A stretch of 64,000 nucleotides of DNA from Paenibacillus rhizovicinus (GCF_010365285.1 NZ_CP048286.1:124001-188000); one strand, 5' to 3'; positions 51,494 through 61,252 are shown, counted from the stretch's first letter. Made by a program: numbers and translations. Notes: generated by a model from the sequence alone, not told the origin.

Positions 51494-52159
51494 TTATATC
51501 TGCGGCGTTCTCCCAAACGCCCATGCCACCATAAGCGGGAACTCTGCTCGCCACATCGCGTCGTCATGTGACGCGACCCGCTCCATCAGTTCCACATCCG
51601 CACCTGCCTCGCGCAGCGCAGCCGCCCATCGAGCCGCATTTTCGAGGAAGAACGGCTCCAGCGTACCGGCGACTAGATACGTGCGCGGAATCGATCGCGG
51701 CATCCTTTCAGGCGGCCGATAACCTCCGCCCGGCGAGGCGCATAAGATCGTACCGAAAATTTCCGGATGCCGCAGGCCTATGGCAAGCGATAGCTCGCCA
51801 CCCGCGGAGACACCGAGCACCGCAGTGTTATCGGCGGTTAACGCAACTGCGAAACGTGACTGGACCCAGCGGTAAACGTCCTCGACGAAGAATTTCTCGT
51901 GAGCTGCGAACCGTTCCGGGCTGAAGCCCGGTGAATATTCATGAAGCCGCATCGTTTCATCTGTCTGCCGGTGCACGCCGATGATCATCGTGGGCGGCGT
52001 ACCGGCCTCCTCGAGCGCTCCGCCCCACTGCGAAATCAACTGACCGTCACCGGCAAACACGAATGCCTGAGGCGGGTCCGGAGGGACATACGCCGTAACT
52101 TGCCGGCCGCCGTCGTACTCGAACGTCCCGGTGACGAGCTTTCCCGCGATGAATGACAT
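51494..52159 (-). CDS. Alpha/beta hydrolase, enterochelin esterase-like (esterase D family)
   Basis: The 221-residue protein has a nucleophile elbow GVSAGGELSLAIG, the order VFVEDVYRWVQ before it and a C-terminal VASHDDAMWRAEFP histidine segment. This is the layout of PF00756 esterases such as Fes or IroE. The frame opens further upstream, but GAGGAGG points to the ATG at 52159. It shows no signal peptide. A siderophore role is not supported by neighbours, since a NUDIX hydrolase gene follows. Substrate unknown. Confidence 0.82.
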   Translation of the reverse strand: MSFIAGKLVTGTFEYDGGRQVTAYVPPDPPQAFVFAGDGQLISQWGGALEEAGTPPTMIIGVHRQTDETMRLHEYSPGFSPERFAAHEKFFVEDVYRWVQSRFAVALTADNTAVLGVSAGGELSLAIGLRHPEIFGTILCASPGGGYRPPERMPRSIPRTYLVAGTLEPFFLENAARWAAALREAGADVELMERVASHDDAMWRAEFPLMVAWAFGRTPQI

Positions 52160-52264
52160 TTTCGCTAGCCTCCTCTTGAGGATATCTCTATTTATTCGCG
52201 AAGTATTTGTACCATCCTGCACGCTCGTCTATGTACTTCGCAGGATTGCAACCGATAAACCGAC

Positions 52265-52290
52265 AAAAAAAAATCCGCAATCATGCGGAT
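52265..52290 (-). terminator. Terminator after the small gene at 52295
   Basis: ATCCGCATGATTGCGGAT (minus strand) is a hairpin followed by nine T. Confidence 0.85.
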
Positions 52291-52294
52291 TCAC

Positions 52295-52681
52295 TTATGC
52301 AAGTCTTGTCAATTCGCTGTTGATGACGCGATGCGCCGCAACAAAACGATCTTTCGGACTAATCCCGAACGATGCGAATTGCACCTTCCTTTGATTGGTA
52401 ATCAATTGGACTTCGTACTGCTTTGTCTTACCCACGAAAAAACTATTATACGAGGATGCGTTCGGTTTCACGGTAAACGCAACGTTATGAATCAATTTCT
52501 TCTTGCCGTTCAATGCATACACTTTGATTCTTACTTTGGCATTCTCGCGTTGATGCTGGTTTAACGAGTTGACAACGATATCTTTGGATACCGTTTGATC
52601 TTTCTCCGTCAGGTTATTCAGAGGTCCGGTCGTATATTTACGAATGATGCATGCTCCCCTTTCATAAACAAGCTTTGGCAA
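52295..52681 (-). CDS. Small hypothetical protein, start uncertain
   Basis: The frame of up to 128 residues reads RKYTTGPLNNLTEKDQTVSK, VRIKVYALNGKKKLIHNVAF and an end SPKDRFVAAHRVINSELTRL. It looks like a beta-rich protein of about 115 residues. An AAAGGGGAG site lies 5 nt before an ATC (52648) and 8 nt before an ATT (52645). A TTG at 52681 is the only common start codon and has no good ribosome binding site. A non-standard start is therefore possible. The terminator supports a real gene. No family is recognised. Confidence 0.5.
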   Translation of the reverse strand: MPKLVYERGACIIRKYTTGPLNNLTEKDQTVSKDIVVNSLNQHQRENAKVRIKVYALNGKKKLIHNVAFTVKPNASSYNSFFVGKTKQYEVQLITNQRKVQFASFGISPKDRFVAAHRVINSELTRLA

Positions 52682-52807
52682 GAAAATCTTGTCGCTGCAA
52701 TAGCTGTACTATCTTATTTACGCAAGGGTTTATCTGATTGGACGATTCCGCCCATTGCTTCAATTAAACGGCAGCCGAGTACGCAGCAATTCGTCTGCCA
52801 GACAGCA

Positions 52808-52841
52808 AACAACCGACGGCTCGCAAGAGTCGTCGGTTGTT
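52808..52841 (-). terminator. Terminator of the large SLH-glycosidase gene
   Basis: AACAACCGACG pairs with CGTCGGTTGTT, loop 12 nt, followed on the minus strand by TTGTTTG. It is about 100 nt downstream of the stop. Confidence 0.65.
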
Positions 52842-52943
52842 TCTCGATGAACGGTATTTGTCCGGCCGTGAAGCAAGACCGTTGCTCTGGGCCGGAAGCC
52901 GCTTCCAACGCGGCATCCGGCTCCTGCTATGGCATTTCTCAGG

Positions 52944-55900
52944 TTACGGATTCATAATGTCGGTTCCCTTGTAGATCGATACGTCGGACAGATAGACCGA
53001 ACCCGTGCCGCTAACCGAACCGAGCTCCATGTTGAGCAGCGGAAGCGACGCCAGCCCGTTCGCCGTCGTAATGACGGCCGAGTCGACTACAGGTACCGCC
53101 ATATCGTCCATATACGCCGAGTATACCAACGTATTGTCGTCCGTATAGTGAACTTTCATCACGAAACGATGCCATTCGTTCGCGGTAGGCGTAATCGTAT
53201 GATCCTTTAGCGTGTCGTCTTCGACATAAGGCAAATACGCATGTCCTCCCGCATACTCGTGCTCCCGCATCAGGCCGAACACGCGCCAACTGCTGTCGCG
53301 CAGCATTAAATTCGGCACGGCGTCCATGCTGTCCTTGCGGAACTTGTAGTCCACGACGAATTCGCCATGATTCTTAATGTACGCAAGCAGGTCGGGGTCG
53401 CCGAACGTGAAGATCGGTTTGCCCGAGTCGGCCATCAGCACTTTATTGCCGTTATCGTAGCCCGGTTCGCCTTCCGCGGGTTGAATAATCGTTGCATGAC
53501 TGTCCGGGTTTACAACCGTGTAGCTATCGCCGGCGAGCGGTCCGTTATCGTCACGGTTGAAATCCAAGGAAACAAGGTTGTTCGTCGGTTTCGTCCGGTA
53601 CACCCATACGTCGTCCAGATCGGCCGAGCCGTTGTGGCCTGCGCCGGCGTCGATGGTGATCACCGGCTTCGTATGCGTGATCGCGTCGGTGAGCGTGGTC
53701 TCGGCTCGCTGCAGCAGCGCATCGTCGTAATAAATCTCGTAGGTCAAGTTCGAAGTGCCGGAATCGATTTTGAACTTGGCCTGCATGCGATGCCATTCGT
53801 CCGCGGCGACGTGAGTCACCTGAGCGCTGCCGCCCCAAATCGGCTTGAACGCGGCATCTCCCTCACGGGTCACGAGCGGCGTCCAGCCCGCCGCCCTGTC
53901 CGTCAAGTACAGCGCGGGCACGGAGAAGCGATCTTCCGTCTTGAACTTGTAATCGATGGTATACCAGACATCGGGATCGTAGCTTCCGCTCGCCAGATCA
54001 GGAAGCGCAAAGCTAAACTGCGGCGCTTGGAGCGTGCCTTGAACGTTCAGCACCTTCCCGTCCGTCTCGCCGTTCCCGTTCTTCCCATCCTCTACCGTCG
54101 CATTCGCGCCGTAAACGGAGAAGCCTTCGGCCGCCGCCTCGCTTGCGTCCAGCTTGCCGGATGTCAATCCGTCGAATTCGTTGTCGTGGTAAAAGTCGAC
54201 ATCCGCTGCCGAAGGCTTCGGACCGAAGGTGCGGACGAACGGCACGGGCGGCACGGCCCCTTTCGCCAGAGCGCCGTTTACGATCATTTCCGGCACCGGA
54301 ACGGAATCGGTCTCATAGGGCGCGGTCGGCGTATCGTTGACACCGTCCTCGAAACCGACGATCAAATACCGCGCCTTCACGTCTGTCTTGCCGGTTGCCC
54401 AGGTGAGGTAACCCAAATAACCGTAATTCATAATATTCTTCCAATCGCCGTTCGCAAGCTGCGTCTTCACGCTGGCCGCCGTCTCGTTGCCGTAATTCGG
54501 CGACCAGTCTCCGATGGAGTCCGCGGCATAGACGGCAGCCACTCTGCCATGGATCAGCGAACCGGGGCCGTCGAACAGCTGAACGCTGCTCAGATCGAAT
54601 TCCGATCCGAGATCGATCAGGGCATAGCGATCGCCCTGTCCTGGATCCCAGTAGGTGCCGGCTGCGTTGGCTTGGTCTTGCGTCATGCTTTGCGGCTCCT
54701 CCAGACGCATATCGAACATCAGCTTAGGCTCGGAGTTGCTTGGCGTCAGTTTATTGACGGCAACCGGATGAATCGCCTTCGGGATCGGCTTGTAATAATC
54801 GTCGTGGCTCACGACGACGAATACCGGTTTCTCGGTGACGGGAACGGTCACTTTGCCGTCCGCGATGTTGAGCTCCGTTTGTTGGCCCCATTGCACCCCG
54901 TCTTCAAGCGTCACAAGGTAAGCATGACCCATGCCTTCCGGAATGTTCAGCGTATAATCCTGCTTGTTGGCGCCGCCTTCGTCGCCGAGCGAGGTCGGCA
55001 GCCACAAGGCGTAAACGCCTTCGTCGCTGGCGGTTTCCTTGAATTTAAGCACCCATGGACCATCCAGCCCGCTTTCCCCGCCCTTCTCGACGATCGAATC
55101 GAAGCGGGTCGTGTTCAGATAATTCTTCATCGTGCCGACATAATACCAGGACGGCCGCTTCTGCGTCGTCTGATGCGTATTGTCGCCGTCGGCCCGAATC
55201 AATCCGCTCGTATTGAATCGCGTATCGCGGCTTCCGGCCGCACCCGCATCGGGCATCATGTATTGCTCGGCGCGGTCGATTCCGGCCGCGGACAGCATCA
55301 GATACTCGCGGACGATCCAGCGTGCTTGAACCTCTTCGGCATCGAGGCCCGTATTGATCCCCGGATTGTAGGTTACGCCGTTCTTCTGGTATTCGATCGT
55401 CGCGCTGGACTGCGTTCCCTGGGCGACATCCCATCCGAATTCGGACAGCCAGATTTCCTTGTCGGCCAAATAATCGTCGCGCAGCTTCACGAAGTCGGTC
55501 ATGCGGTCATAGATATGATCCTCTTCTGGGGACATGCCCGTCAGGTGATTCTCGGCGTCCGCATGCTGCACGCCTTCGCCTGCATAATAATGGCCGTTAA
55601 TGACATCGAACGGATAACGGACATAGCCTTCCAAAGAGCCGTTATGCGCCGCCTTCCATTGAGCTTCCGTCCGGTTCTGGTCGAACCACTTCATCATATC
55701 TTCGAAAAATTGCCGAGTCGATTGCCCTTGCCCCGCCGACTCGCCGTTATAGAAGATACCGGCCAGTCCGCCCAGCACGAGCTTCGCATTGGGGTCCGCC
55801 TGCTTGATGCCGACATCCGGTCCCATTGTTCCCATATGCCCGTCATAATCGGCGCTGGTCATCGCCGCGAATTGCGCGCCGGTGAAATAACCCGCCAAAT

Positions 55901-58160
55901 CTTCCTCGTTCCAGTTCTCGTAGTAATCGACCAAGCCCATGCCGATCTTCTTATCCGTTCCGGGTGCGACCTTGACGAGATCGGGATCGAGGTCTTTATT
56001 ACTTCCGTAGCGCGCCGCGTGCTGGAACAAGCTCTTGCCATGTGCCAGGTAGGAGCTGGCTTTCTTCGGATCCTGATCTCCTTGCCAGTTCGGCCGCGGA
56101 TTGTCCCTGCCCGAATCGGCTACGCCGCCTTGGAAGGTAATGTCGACGCCGACGCCCATATCCTTCAGCGATTGATAATAGCTGTCGAAGACTCCCCAGG
56201 TGTTGTTGTATTGCGCCACGGGATTAGGGGACGTGGCCGAGTTGTTGAGCTGGCCGCCTGCCGGCTGTCCGTTGGCCGAATATTCGGTCCAGTTCCAAGT
56301 ATGGTACTCCCGGACGAAACCGATGGCTTGATTGGAGCTTTGCGTTACGTCGAAGAAGCTGTTGGTTCCGACGAAATTGCCAAAATTGAGCTTCGACGAA
56401 TCGAAAGGCTGCACGCCTTCCTGAGGACTCAGATGCCACTCTTCTTCCGCCGGGGGCTCATCGCCGAGCGGAACGCCGTACATTGCGGCTTCGACGATGT
56501 TCACATCGCACGTGAACTGCTTGGAATACGGATCTCCGCTTCCGGCCCACCACGAATATTTCTCGTTAATCGGAATCTTATGGAATCTGAGCGTATTCGC
56601 CGTGACGCCTTCTTCGCCCAAATCGAACTTCACCCATTTGCCCTCGTTGGTGAGCGGATAGGAAATGATCTTCTTGTCTCCGGCGTACACTTCGATCGTG
56701 CCGCCCATGACTTCATAAGGACTGCTGCCGTCGGCCGTATAAGTCGACGGTGCGTATTTCTCGCCGTCATAGAGATAGATTTCGGTCAATTTGTAATCGC
56801 GCAGCAAATTCAAATTCAGATTCGTTACGGACGCATCGACCCACTGGCTGGAGCCGGGAGTCCGCCACGTATTCGCATTCGACGATGCCGCGGTATCGAT
56901 CGGCGGTATATAAGGATTAGCCGAAGTCGGCGGCGCTGCCAATACCTTGTCGTATTCGTCGAACAGTTTGCTCTTGTCCGCAGCGTAATCTTCCCCGTCG
57001 AGCATTCTGCTGGTTACATGAATCAGAACGGACTTGTCATCCTCGTCCGGCGTCTGAGTAGGCGGCGGCGTCGAAGTGGACGGCGGCGTATTGACCGACC
57101 CAGGCGTCCCCGTCGTATCGTCGGCCGTATCATCGGACGTATCGTCCTCGGTCAGAACGAATTTGACGTTGGAAGGAGACTGTGCCGTGTATGCCGTCGG
57201 CTCGGGCCCTTGAACCGAAACCTGGCCCGCCGCGTCGTAAATGTACATCTGGTTCTCGGAAACATTTCCGTCCACGGCCACATTGGCGGCGCCGGTCACG
57301 TAAATGTGGCCCGACACCTGCACGTCTTCCAATTGGATTTCCGCGTCGGGGCTGTTCTGCGCGATATACAAATCGCCCGAGATTTTCATATGGCTCAGCT
57401 TGACGTTGGAGGCATTGACGAACAGATTTCCTGTCACGTCCTGCGAGTAGGTGAGCGTGTCCCCTTTCTTGCCGCCGACGGGTTCATTCACGATCACGGC
57501 TGCAATCCGATCCAACAGCGTGACCGCCTCCGCGATGCTCATGGATCGACGCGGCTGGAAATCGCCCGCGGCCGTGCCGTTCAAGAGACCCTTGTCCTTG
57601 CTGACGCCGATGGCGTTCCTGCTCCAGTTCGACATGTCGCGATAATCCGGATAGGACTTCGCCTTGTCGGAGGAAGCGTTTGCAAGTCCAAGCGTTCTCA
57701 GAATGGATACGGCCGCCTCTTCCCGGGTTACCGGATCGTTGGGGCGGAAGTAATCGTTGAATCCGGTGAGAATGTTGGCCGACGAGGCCAGCATGACGGA
57801 TTCGTAGAACCAATCATCAGCGGTCACGTCTTTGTAGTTCGCTGTACCGGTTGCCTTGTAGCCGAACATTTGGCCGATGAGCGCAGCCCATTCCGCCCTT
57901 GTAATCGGTTTGTTCGGGTTCGTTACGGAGTTTGCCAAAATGTTGAAATACCCGGCATTGGCCCATCTGTTCAACGCGTTGGCTGCCCAGTGCCCGTCAT
58001 AGCCGGAACCGGCTGCCGCGCTCCGAAAGGACGGTGGCGATGCTCCTCCGGAACCGCTTACAACATTGCTGCTGGCTGCGAAGACTTGCGTTGCCATCAA
58101 CAGACTCAACAGAATGCTGACAAGCGGTAAACACTTCATTCCTGACATTCCTCTTCTCAT
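52944..58160 (-). CDS. SLH-anchored giant glycoside hydrolase-like protein
   Basis: The 1738-residue protein has a signal peptide (about 1-28, MATQVFAAS). Three SLH domains follow (about 55-230, including TRAEWAALIGQMFGYKA and TREEAAVSILRTLGL). A Thr/Pro/Asp linker sits near 340-375 and a discoidin/CBM-like domain near 410-560. A clan GH-A-like catalytic domain (about 590-1110) has acid/base candidate ENWNEED and nucleophile candidate EIWLSEFGWD. A second sandwich and two FDGLTSGK-type/LamG-like domains follow. It is wall-bound and probably degrades a plant or fungal polysaccharide; the GH family is not assigned. GGGAGG precedes the ATG at 58160. It is a single gene. Confidence 0.82.
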   Translation of the reverse strand: MRRGMSGMKCLPLVSILLSLLMATQVFAASSNVVSGSGGASPPSFRSAAAGSGYDGHWAANALNRWANAGYFNILANSVTNPNKPITRAEWAALIGQMFGYKATGTANYKDVTADDWFYESVMLASSANILTGFNDYFRPNDPVTREEAAVSILRTLGLANASSDKAKSYPDYRDMSNWSRNAIGVSKDKGLLNGTAAGDFQPRRSMSIAEAVTLLDRIAAVIVNEPVGGKKGDTLTYSQDVTGNLFVNASNVKLSHMKISGDLYIAQNSPDAEIQLEDVQVSGHIYVTGAANVAVDGNVSENQMYIYDAAGQVSVQGPEPTAYTAQSPSNVKFVLTEDDTSDDTADDTTGTPGSVNTPPSTSTPPPTQTPDEDDKSVLIHVTSRMLDGEDYAADKSKLFDEYDKVLAAPPTSANPYIPPIDTAASSNANTWRTPGSSQWVDASVTNLNLNLLRDYKLTEIYLYDGEKYAPSTYTADGSSPYEVMGGTIEVYAGDKKIISYPLTNEGKWVKFDLGEEGVTANTLRFHKIPINEKYSWWAGSGDPYSKQFTCDVNIVEAAMYGVPLGDEPPAEEEWHLSPQEGVQPFDSSKLNFGNFVGTNSFFDVTQSSNQAIGFVREYHTWNWTEYSANGQPAGGQLNNSATSPNPVAQYNNTWGVFDSYYQSLKDMGVGVDITFQGGVADSGRDNPRPNWQGDQDPKKASSYLAHGKSLFQHAARYGSNKDLDPDLVKVAPGTDKKIGMGLVDYYENWNEEDLAGYFTGAQFAAMTSADYDGHMGTMGPDVGIKQADPNAKLVLGGLAGIFYNGESAGQGQSTRQFFEDMMKWFDQNRTEAQWKAAHNGSLEGYVRYPFDVINGHYYAGEGVQHADAENHLTGMSPEEDHIYDRMTDFVKLRDDYLADKEIWLSEFGWDVAQGTQSSATIEYQKNGVTYNPGINTGLDAEEVQARWIVREYLMLSAAGIDRAEQYMMPDAGAAGSRDTRFNTSGLIRADGDNTHQTTQKRPSWYYVGTMKNYLNTTRFDSIVEKGGESGLDGPWVLKFKETASDEGVYALWLPTSLGDEGGANKQDYTLNIPEGMGHAYLVTLEDGVQWGQQTELNIADGKVTVPVTEKPVFVVVSHDDYYKPIPKAIHPVAVNKLTPSNSEPKLMFDMRLEEPQSMTQDQANAAGTYWDPGQGDRYALIDLGSEFDLSSVQLFDGPGSLIHGRVAAVYAADSIGDWSPNYGNETAASVKTQLANGDWKNIMNYGYLGYLTWATGKTDVKARYLIVGFEDGVNDTPTAPYETDSVPVPEMIVNGALAKGAVPPVPFVRTFGPKPSAADVDFYHDNEFDGLTSGKLDASEAAAEGFSVYGANATVEDGKNGNGETDGKVLNVQGTLQAPQFSFALPDLASGSYDPDVWYTIDYKFKTEDRFSVPALYLTDRAAGWTPLVTREGDAAFKPIWGGSAQVTHVAADEWHRMQAKFKIDSGTSNLTYEIYYDDALLQRAETTLTDAITHTKPVITIDAGAGHNGSADLDDVWVYRTKPTNNLVSLDFNRDDNGPLAGDSYTVVNPDSHATIIQPAEGEPGYDNGNKVLMADSGKPIFTFGDPDLLAYIKNHGEFVVDYKFRKDSMDAVPNLMLRDSSWRVFGLMREHEYAGGHAYLPYVEDDTLKDHTITPTANEWHRFVMKVHYTDDNTLVYSAYMDDMAVPVVDSAVITTANGLASLPLLNMELGSVSGTGSVYLSDVSIYKGTDIMNP

Positions 58161-58398
58161 TGCTCATCCTCCCACATGTAAGTTGTAGAGTAAGCCATGC
58201 TGTAACAACTTAATTATAAGAGCACGAAAATAGGATTAAATATCAATATTCTGCCATTCATAGCACTTTCATATCTGATTGCCGGATAGCCGCGTTTCAT
58301 GCATTCTCCGTTTTATGAGTTACTGTTGCGACGATTGGGAACGAATTTCATATGGCTTATTAACGCGGTGTCGCGATGAAATAGCAGAATAAAGCAAA

Positions 58399-58424
58399 GG
58401 CTGTCGAATCTTGTTCGACAGCCA
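58399..58424 (-). terminator. Terminator after the 80-residue gene
   Basis: GGCTGTCGAA pairs with TTCGACAGCC and on the minus strand TTTGCTTT follows. Confidence 0.7.
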
Positions 58425-58449
58425 TTCGACACGTTGTGCCGATTATTTT

Positions 58450-58692
58450 TTAACCCACGGATTCTTTGGCCAATAAGGAATATTTGATAAAGACTTGTTT
58501 TGTTTTTTGCTTCTGAATATGCGGTGATTTACAGAAGAAATCATGATCTCTGAACAGTTCGCATAAAGCACGGACGGCCGCTTGCTCGGCTAAAGTCTCA
58601 TCTTCAAGTAAGTAGTAAGCTACTTGGTATCCATAAACTTCAAACTGCTTCAGTACGTTTGCTTTTTTCAATACCTCGTCTTTTAAAACCAT
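58450..58692 (-). CDS. Short protein resembling the start of an ECF sigma factor
   Basis: The 80-residue protein has a helical stretch YGYQVAYYLLEDETLAEQAA followed by VRALCELFRDHDFF. It resembles sigma-70 region 2 of ECF factors, where an aligned acidic EDAxQ segment occurs. No region 4 exists, so it is not a working sigma factor by itself. A ribosome binding site GAGGGAG is 11 nt upstream and a terminator follows. It may be a small regulator or anti-sigma-like protein. This is an impression by eye. Confidence 0.5.
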   Translation of the reverse strand: MVLKDEVLKKANVLKQFEVYGYQVAYYLLEDETLAEQAAVRALCELFRDHDFFCKSPHIQKQKTKQVFIKYSLLAKESVG

Positions 58693-58828
58693 CGACCTAA
58701 CACTCCCTCTTTCGACTGTTTTGTCGAAAATTATGTATGAGGCGATCGTACGTTTAGGATCGGATTACTCCTTACTTCATCTATAACTGCATTTCGGGAT
58801 CATTTGTGACAGAGAGGTACGATTAATT

Positions 58829-58856
58829 TTGAATTTGCAAAGGGAAAGGATATAAT
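58829..58856 (+). promoter_or_regulatory. Promoter of the PRPP synthetase gene
   Basis: TTGAAT (58829-58834) and TATAAT (58851-58856), 16 nt apart, lie 82 nt before the start codon. Confidence 0.7.
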
Positions 58857-58937
58857 GGGACTAATTGTATGTCGAATCAGAGACTAGGCTTGCGATGCGA
58901 AAATTGCGTGGCAATTCTTTCAGGAGGAGTCAAGCGG

Positions 58938-59882
58938 ATGAAAAATGTGAAAATTTTTTCCGGTTCATCAAACCGCCCGCTCGCGGAAGGGCTATGCCGG
59001 CAGCTTAATGTACCGCTTGGAGACATTGAAATTTCCAAGCTGCCAAGCGGAGAAATCAGCTTGCGTTATACCGAATCCATTCGCTCCGCCCATGTCTACA
59101 TCGTTCAATCCTTGTCTCATCCCGTAAATGAGCATTTAGTCGAACTCATGATTATGATTGATGCCGCAAAACGCGCTTCAGCCAAAACGATTAATATCGT
59201 GATGCCTTATTACGGCTATGCTCGCCAGGAACGGAAATCCGCCCCGCGCGAACCCATTTCCGCGAAGCTCGTAGCCGACGTGCTGACGACCGTAGGCGCT
59301 GACCGCATTATTACGGTTGATCTTCATGCCGATGCGATTCAAGGCTTCTTCGACATCCCAGTCGATCATATTACCGCGTTGGATCTCATTACGGATTACT
59401 TGAAAGCCATGGACATCAAGAACCCGGTCGTCGTCTCGCCTGACGCCGGTCGGGCAACGACCGCCGAGAAGCTTGCGAATTATATGGACTGCCCGTTCGC
59501 CATTATGATTAAGAACCGCCCTGCACACAATAAGACGAAAATCACGCATATCATCGGCGAAGTCGAAGGCATGACGCCGATTATCATCGAGGATTTAATC
59601 GATACGGGCGGAACGATCGTGAATGTTGTTGAGGCGCTGCACAAGAGAGGCGCGAATGACGCCTACATTTGCGCAACGCATGGGCTGTTCTCGGATGATG
59701 CGCTCGAGAAGCTGTCGCATCCCTACATAAGAAAAGTCGTTATTACGGATACCATCGCAATTGACCCGAACCATTCGGATAAGTTCGTCGTTCTTCCGAT
59801 GGAGGAGCTGCTCGCAACCGCGCTCAGAATTATTAATAACGGCGGATCCATCAATACGCTGTTCAAGACGAAGCAAATGTAA
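58938..59882 (+). CDS. prs: Ribose-phosphate pyrophosphokinase paralogue
   Basis: The 314-residue enzyme makes PRPP from ribose-5-phosphate and ATP. It has FSGSSNRPLAE, PYYGYARQERKS, the DLHADAIQGFF loop and the PRPP-binding IIIEDLIDTGGTI. The SPDAGRATTAEKLA segment differs from the SPDHGGV motif of standard housekeeping Prs, so this looks like a divergent second copy. AGGAGGAG lies 10 nt before the ATG at 58938, although the frame is open further upstream. It has a clear promoter and terminator and no operon partners. Activity is probable because the ATP and PRPP motifs are present. Confidence 0.9.
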   Translation: MKNVKIFSGSSNRPLAEGLCRQLNVPLGDIEISKLPSGEISLRYTESIRSAHVYIVQSLSHPVNEHLVELMIMIDAAKRASAKTINIVMPYYGYARQERKSAPREPISAKLVADVLTTVGADRIITVDLHADAIQGFFDIPVDHITALDLITDYLKAMDIKNPVVVSPDAGRATTAEKLANYMDCPFAIMIKNRPAHNKTKITHIIGEVEGMTPIIIEDLIDTGGTIVNVVEALHKRGANDAYICATHGLFSDDALEKLSHPYIRKVVITDTIAIDPNHSDKFVVLPMEELLATALRIINNGGSINTLFKTKQM

Positions 59883-59910
59883 GGATTCGTTAGCGTTGAT
59901 AGACAAGCCA

Positions 59911-59945
59911 AAAAAGCAAGCGGCCACTACGGCCGCTTGCTTTTT
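59911..59945. terminator. Bidirectional terminator between prs and the MFS gene
   Basis: A 15-bp perfect stem AAAAAGCAAGCGGCC with its complement has loop ACTAC and T-runs on both sides. Confidence 0.92.
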
Positions 59946-59999
59946 ACTTGCTTCCGGTATTGGAAAACTTCCGACCCGATCAATCAAACCGCTATACGC

Positions 60000-61217
60000 T
60001 TAAACGTGTTTTGAAGAAGCAGCAGATGCCATATTCGTTAATCGGCCACTGCCAAGCACTCGACGCAGCATCACTTGACCCAGTACGGCAGTCGCGCACC
60101 CTAGCAGTCCAACGATCACGAAGCCCTCCCGCAAGGTTAACCAATCCCCCGCAGCCCCCATGAACAAAGGACCCGCGAACATGCCCAGCCCATAGATCGC
60201 TTGATAGAAACCCATGGCCGTAGCTCGTTTCTCCGGCGCCATATGCTTGATGCTGAGCGACATCAGAACGGGAGACGTAAATCCTCGGCCAAAGCCCGCA
60301 AGCGATTGGGTAACAATTAGAATCCACAACGTGCTGGTGAAAGGAATGCAAACCGTAAACAAGCCGCTCAGAATGAAACCGAGAATGATGACCCTCCGCT
60401 CCCCAAGCTTACGGGCCAAATGCCTGCCGCCGATCCAAGAAGCTAGCGCGGTAGGCAACGTAGAACAGAATGTAAGCAGCCCCATATCCAGCTTGGTAGC
60501 CCCGAGCGACTGGGCAAACACGGGCGTAAACCCGAACACGGTTGCGAACGTCAGCACTTGAAATAATATCGAGAGAAACGAGACGGTCAGCAGCGTGCGG
60601 TCGCTGGCCACCTCTTGGATGCTTTGCACGGTTATTGGCGTCTTCTGGTCTTCGAATTTCTCCACGATGAAGAACGAACCCGCCATCCCGATCAATCCGA
60701 CCGCGGCTCCAACGAGAAAAGCCGATTCCCAGCCATATTGATCCGCAAACCATCCCCCGCACAATATCCCCAGCATCTGTCCCAAAGAATTATAGACGGC
60801 AATCGTGCCCATGGCGCTCGTCGTATCTTCGTTGGCGTAGTAGCTGGCAAAAAGGATCGTAAAATCCACCCATGTCGCTGCCGCGATCCCCGCGGCGACT
60901 CGCAGGAAGAGGATCCAGTTTAAATCATGCGTCAGCAAGATACCTGCGCCGGATAGAACCGAAAATAAAAAACCAATCACGATGAACAGCTTGCGCTTGT
61001 GCATCCGATCACTGAGAATGCCAACGGGAATACGCAGCAGCATCTGACTCAGCCCGTACATCCCCACGATTAGTCCTGCCATTTTATTCGATGCCCCCAT
61101 GCTTTCTACATAGGCGGTCAGAATCGGAACGCAGGTATACATCGAGAACCAGAATAACAGCGTAACTGCACAAAACAGCGGTACTCGGTAGTTGGCTGTG
61201 TGAGTATCCATTCGCAT
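60000..61217 (-). CDS. MFS transporter
   Basis: The 405-residue protein has 12 hydrophobic helices. The MFS motif A-like GILSDRMHKRKLF follows helix 2, GGWFADQYGWESAFLVGAAV is in helix 5-6, and GFGRGFTSPVLMSLSIKHMA in helix 10. It is the last gene of the AGE/PhyH/isomerase operon. The longer frame overlaps the preceding gene, but the ATG at 61217 has GAAGGG upstream. It probably takes up or exports the sugar-like substrate of the operon; direction of transport is not known. The family is that of the small MDR/nitrate-sugar type YfmO/YitZ-like proteins. Confidence 0.87.
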   Translation of the reverse strand: MRMDTHTANYRVPLFCAVTLLFWFSMYTCVPILTAYVESMGASNKMAGLIVGMYGLSQMLLRIPVGILSDRMHKRKLFIVIGFLFSVLSGAGILLTHDLNWILFLRVAAGIAAATWVDFTILFASYYANEDTTSAMGTIAVYNSLGQMLGILCGGWFADQYGWESAFLVGAAVGLIGMAGSFFIVEKFEDQKTPITVQSIQEVASDRTLLTVSFLSILFQVLTFATVFGFTPVFAQSLGATKLDMGLLTFCSTLPTALASWIGGRHLARKLGERRVIILGFILSGLFTVCIPFTSTLWILIVTQSLAGFGRGFTSPVLMSLSIKHMAPEKRATAMGFYQAIYGLGMFAGPLFMGAAGDWLTLREGFVIVGLLGCATAVLGQVMLRRVLGSGRLTNMASAASSKHV

Positions 61218-61252
61218 ATTCAACGACCCTTCGGCTTTATTGCAGCGTTGCC

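Noticed and set aside
51494..52159. A siderophore esterase gene
   Set aside because: Only the general esterase fold is supported; no siderophore transport or synthesis genes are nearby.
53367..58130. A 1587-codon open frame on the plus strand opposite the giant SLH-glycosidase
   Set aside because: It is the antisense shadow of a GC-rich gene. It has no ribosome binding site and reads as arginine-rich low-similarity protein, while the minus strand carries signal peptide, SLH and catalytic motifs.
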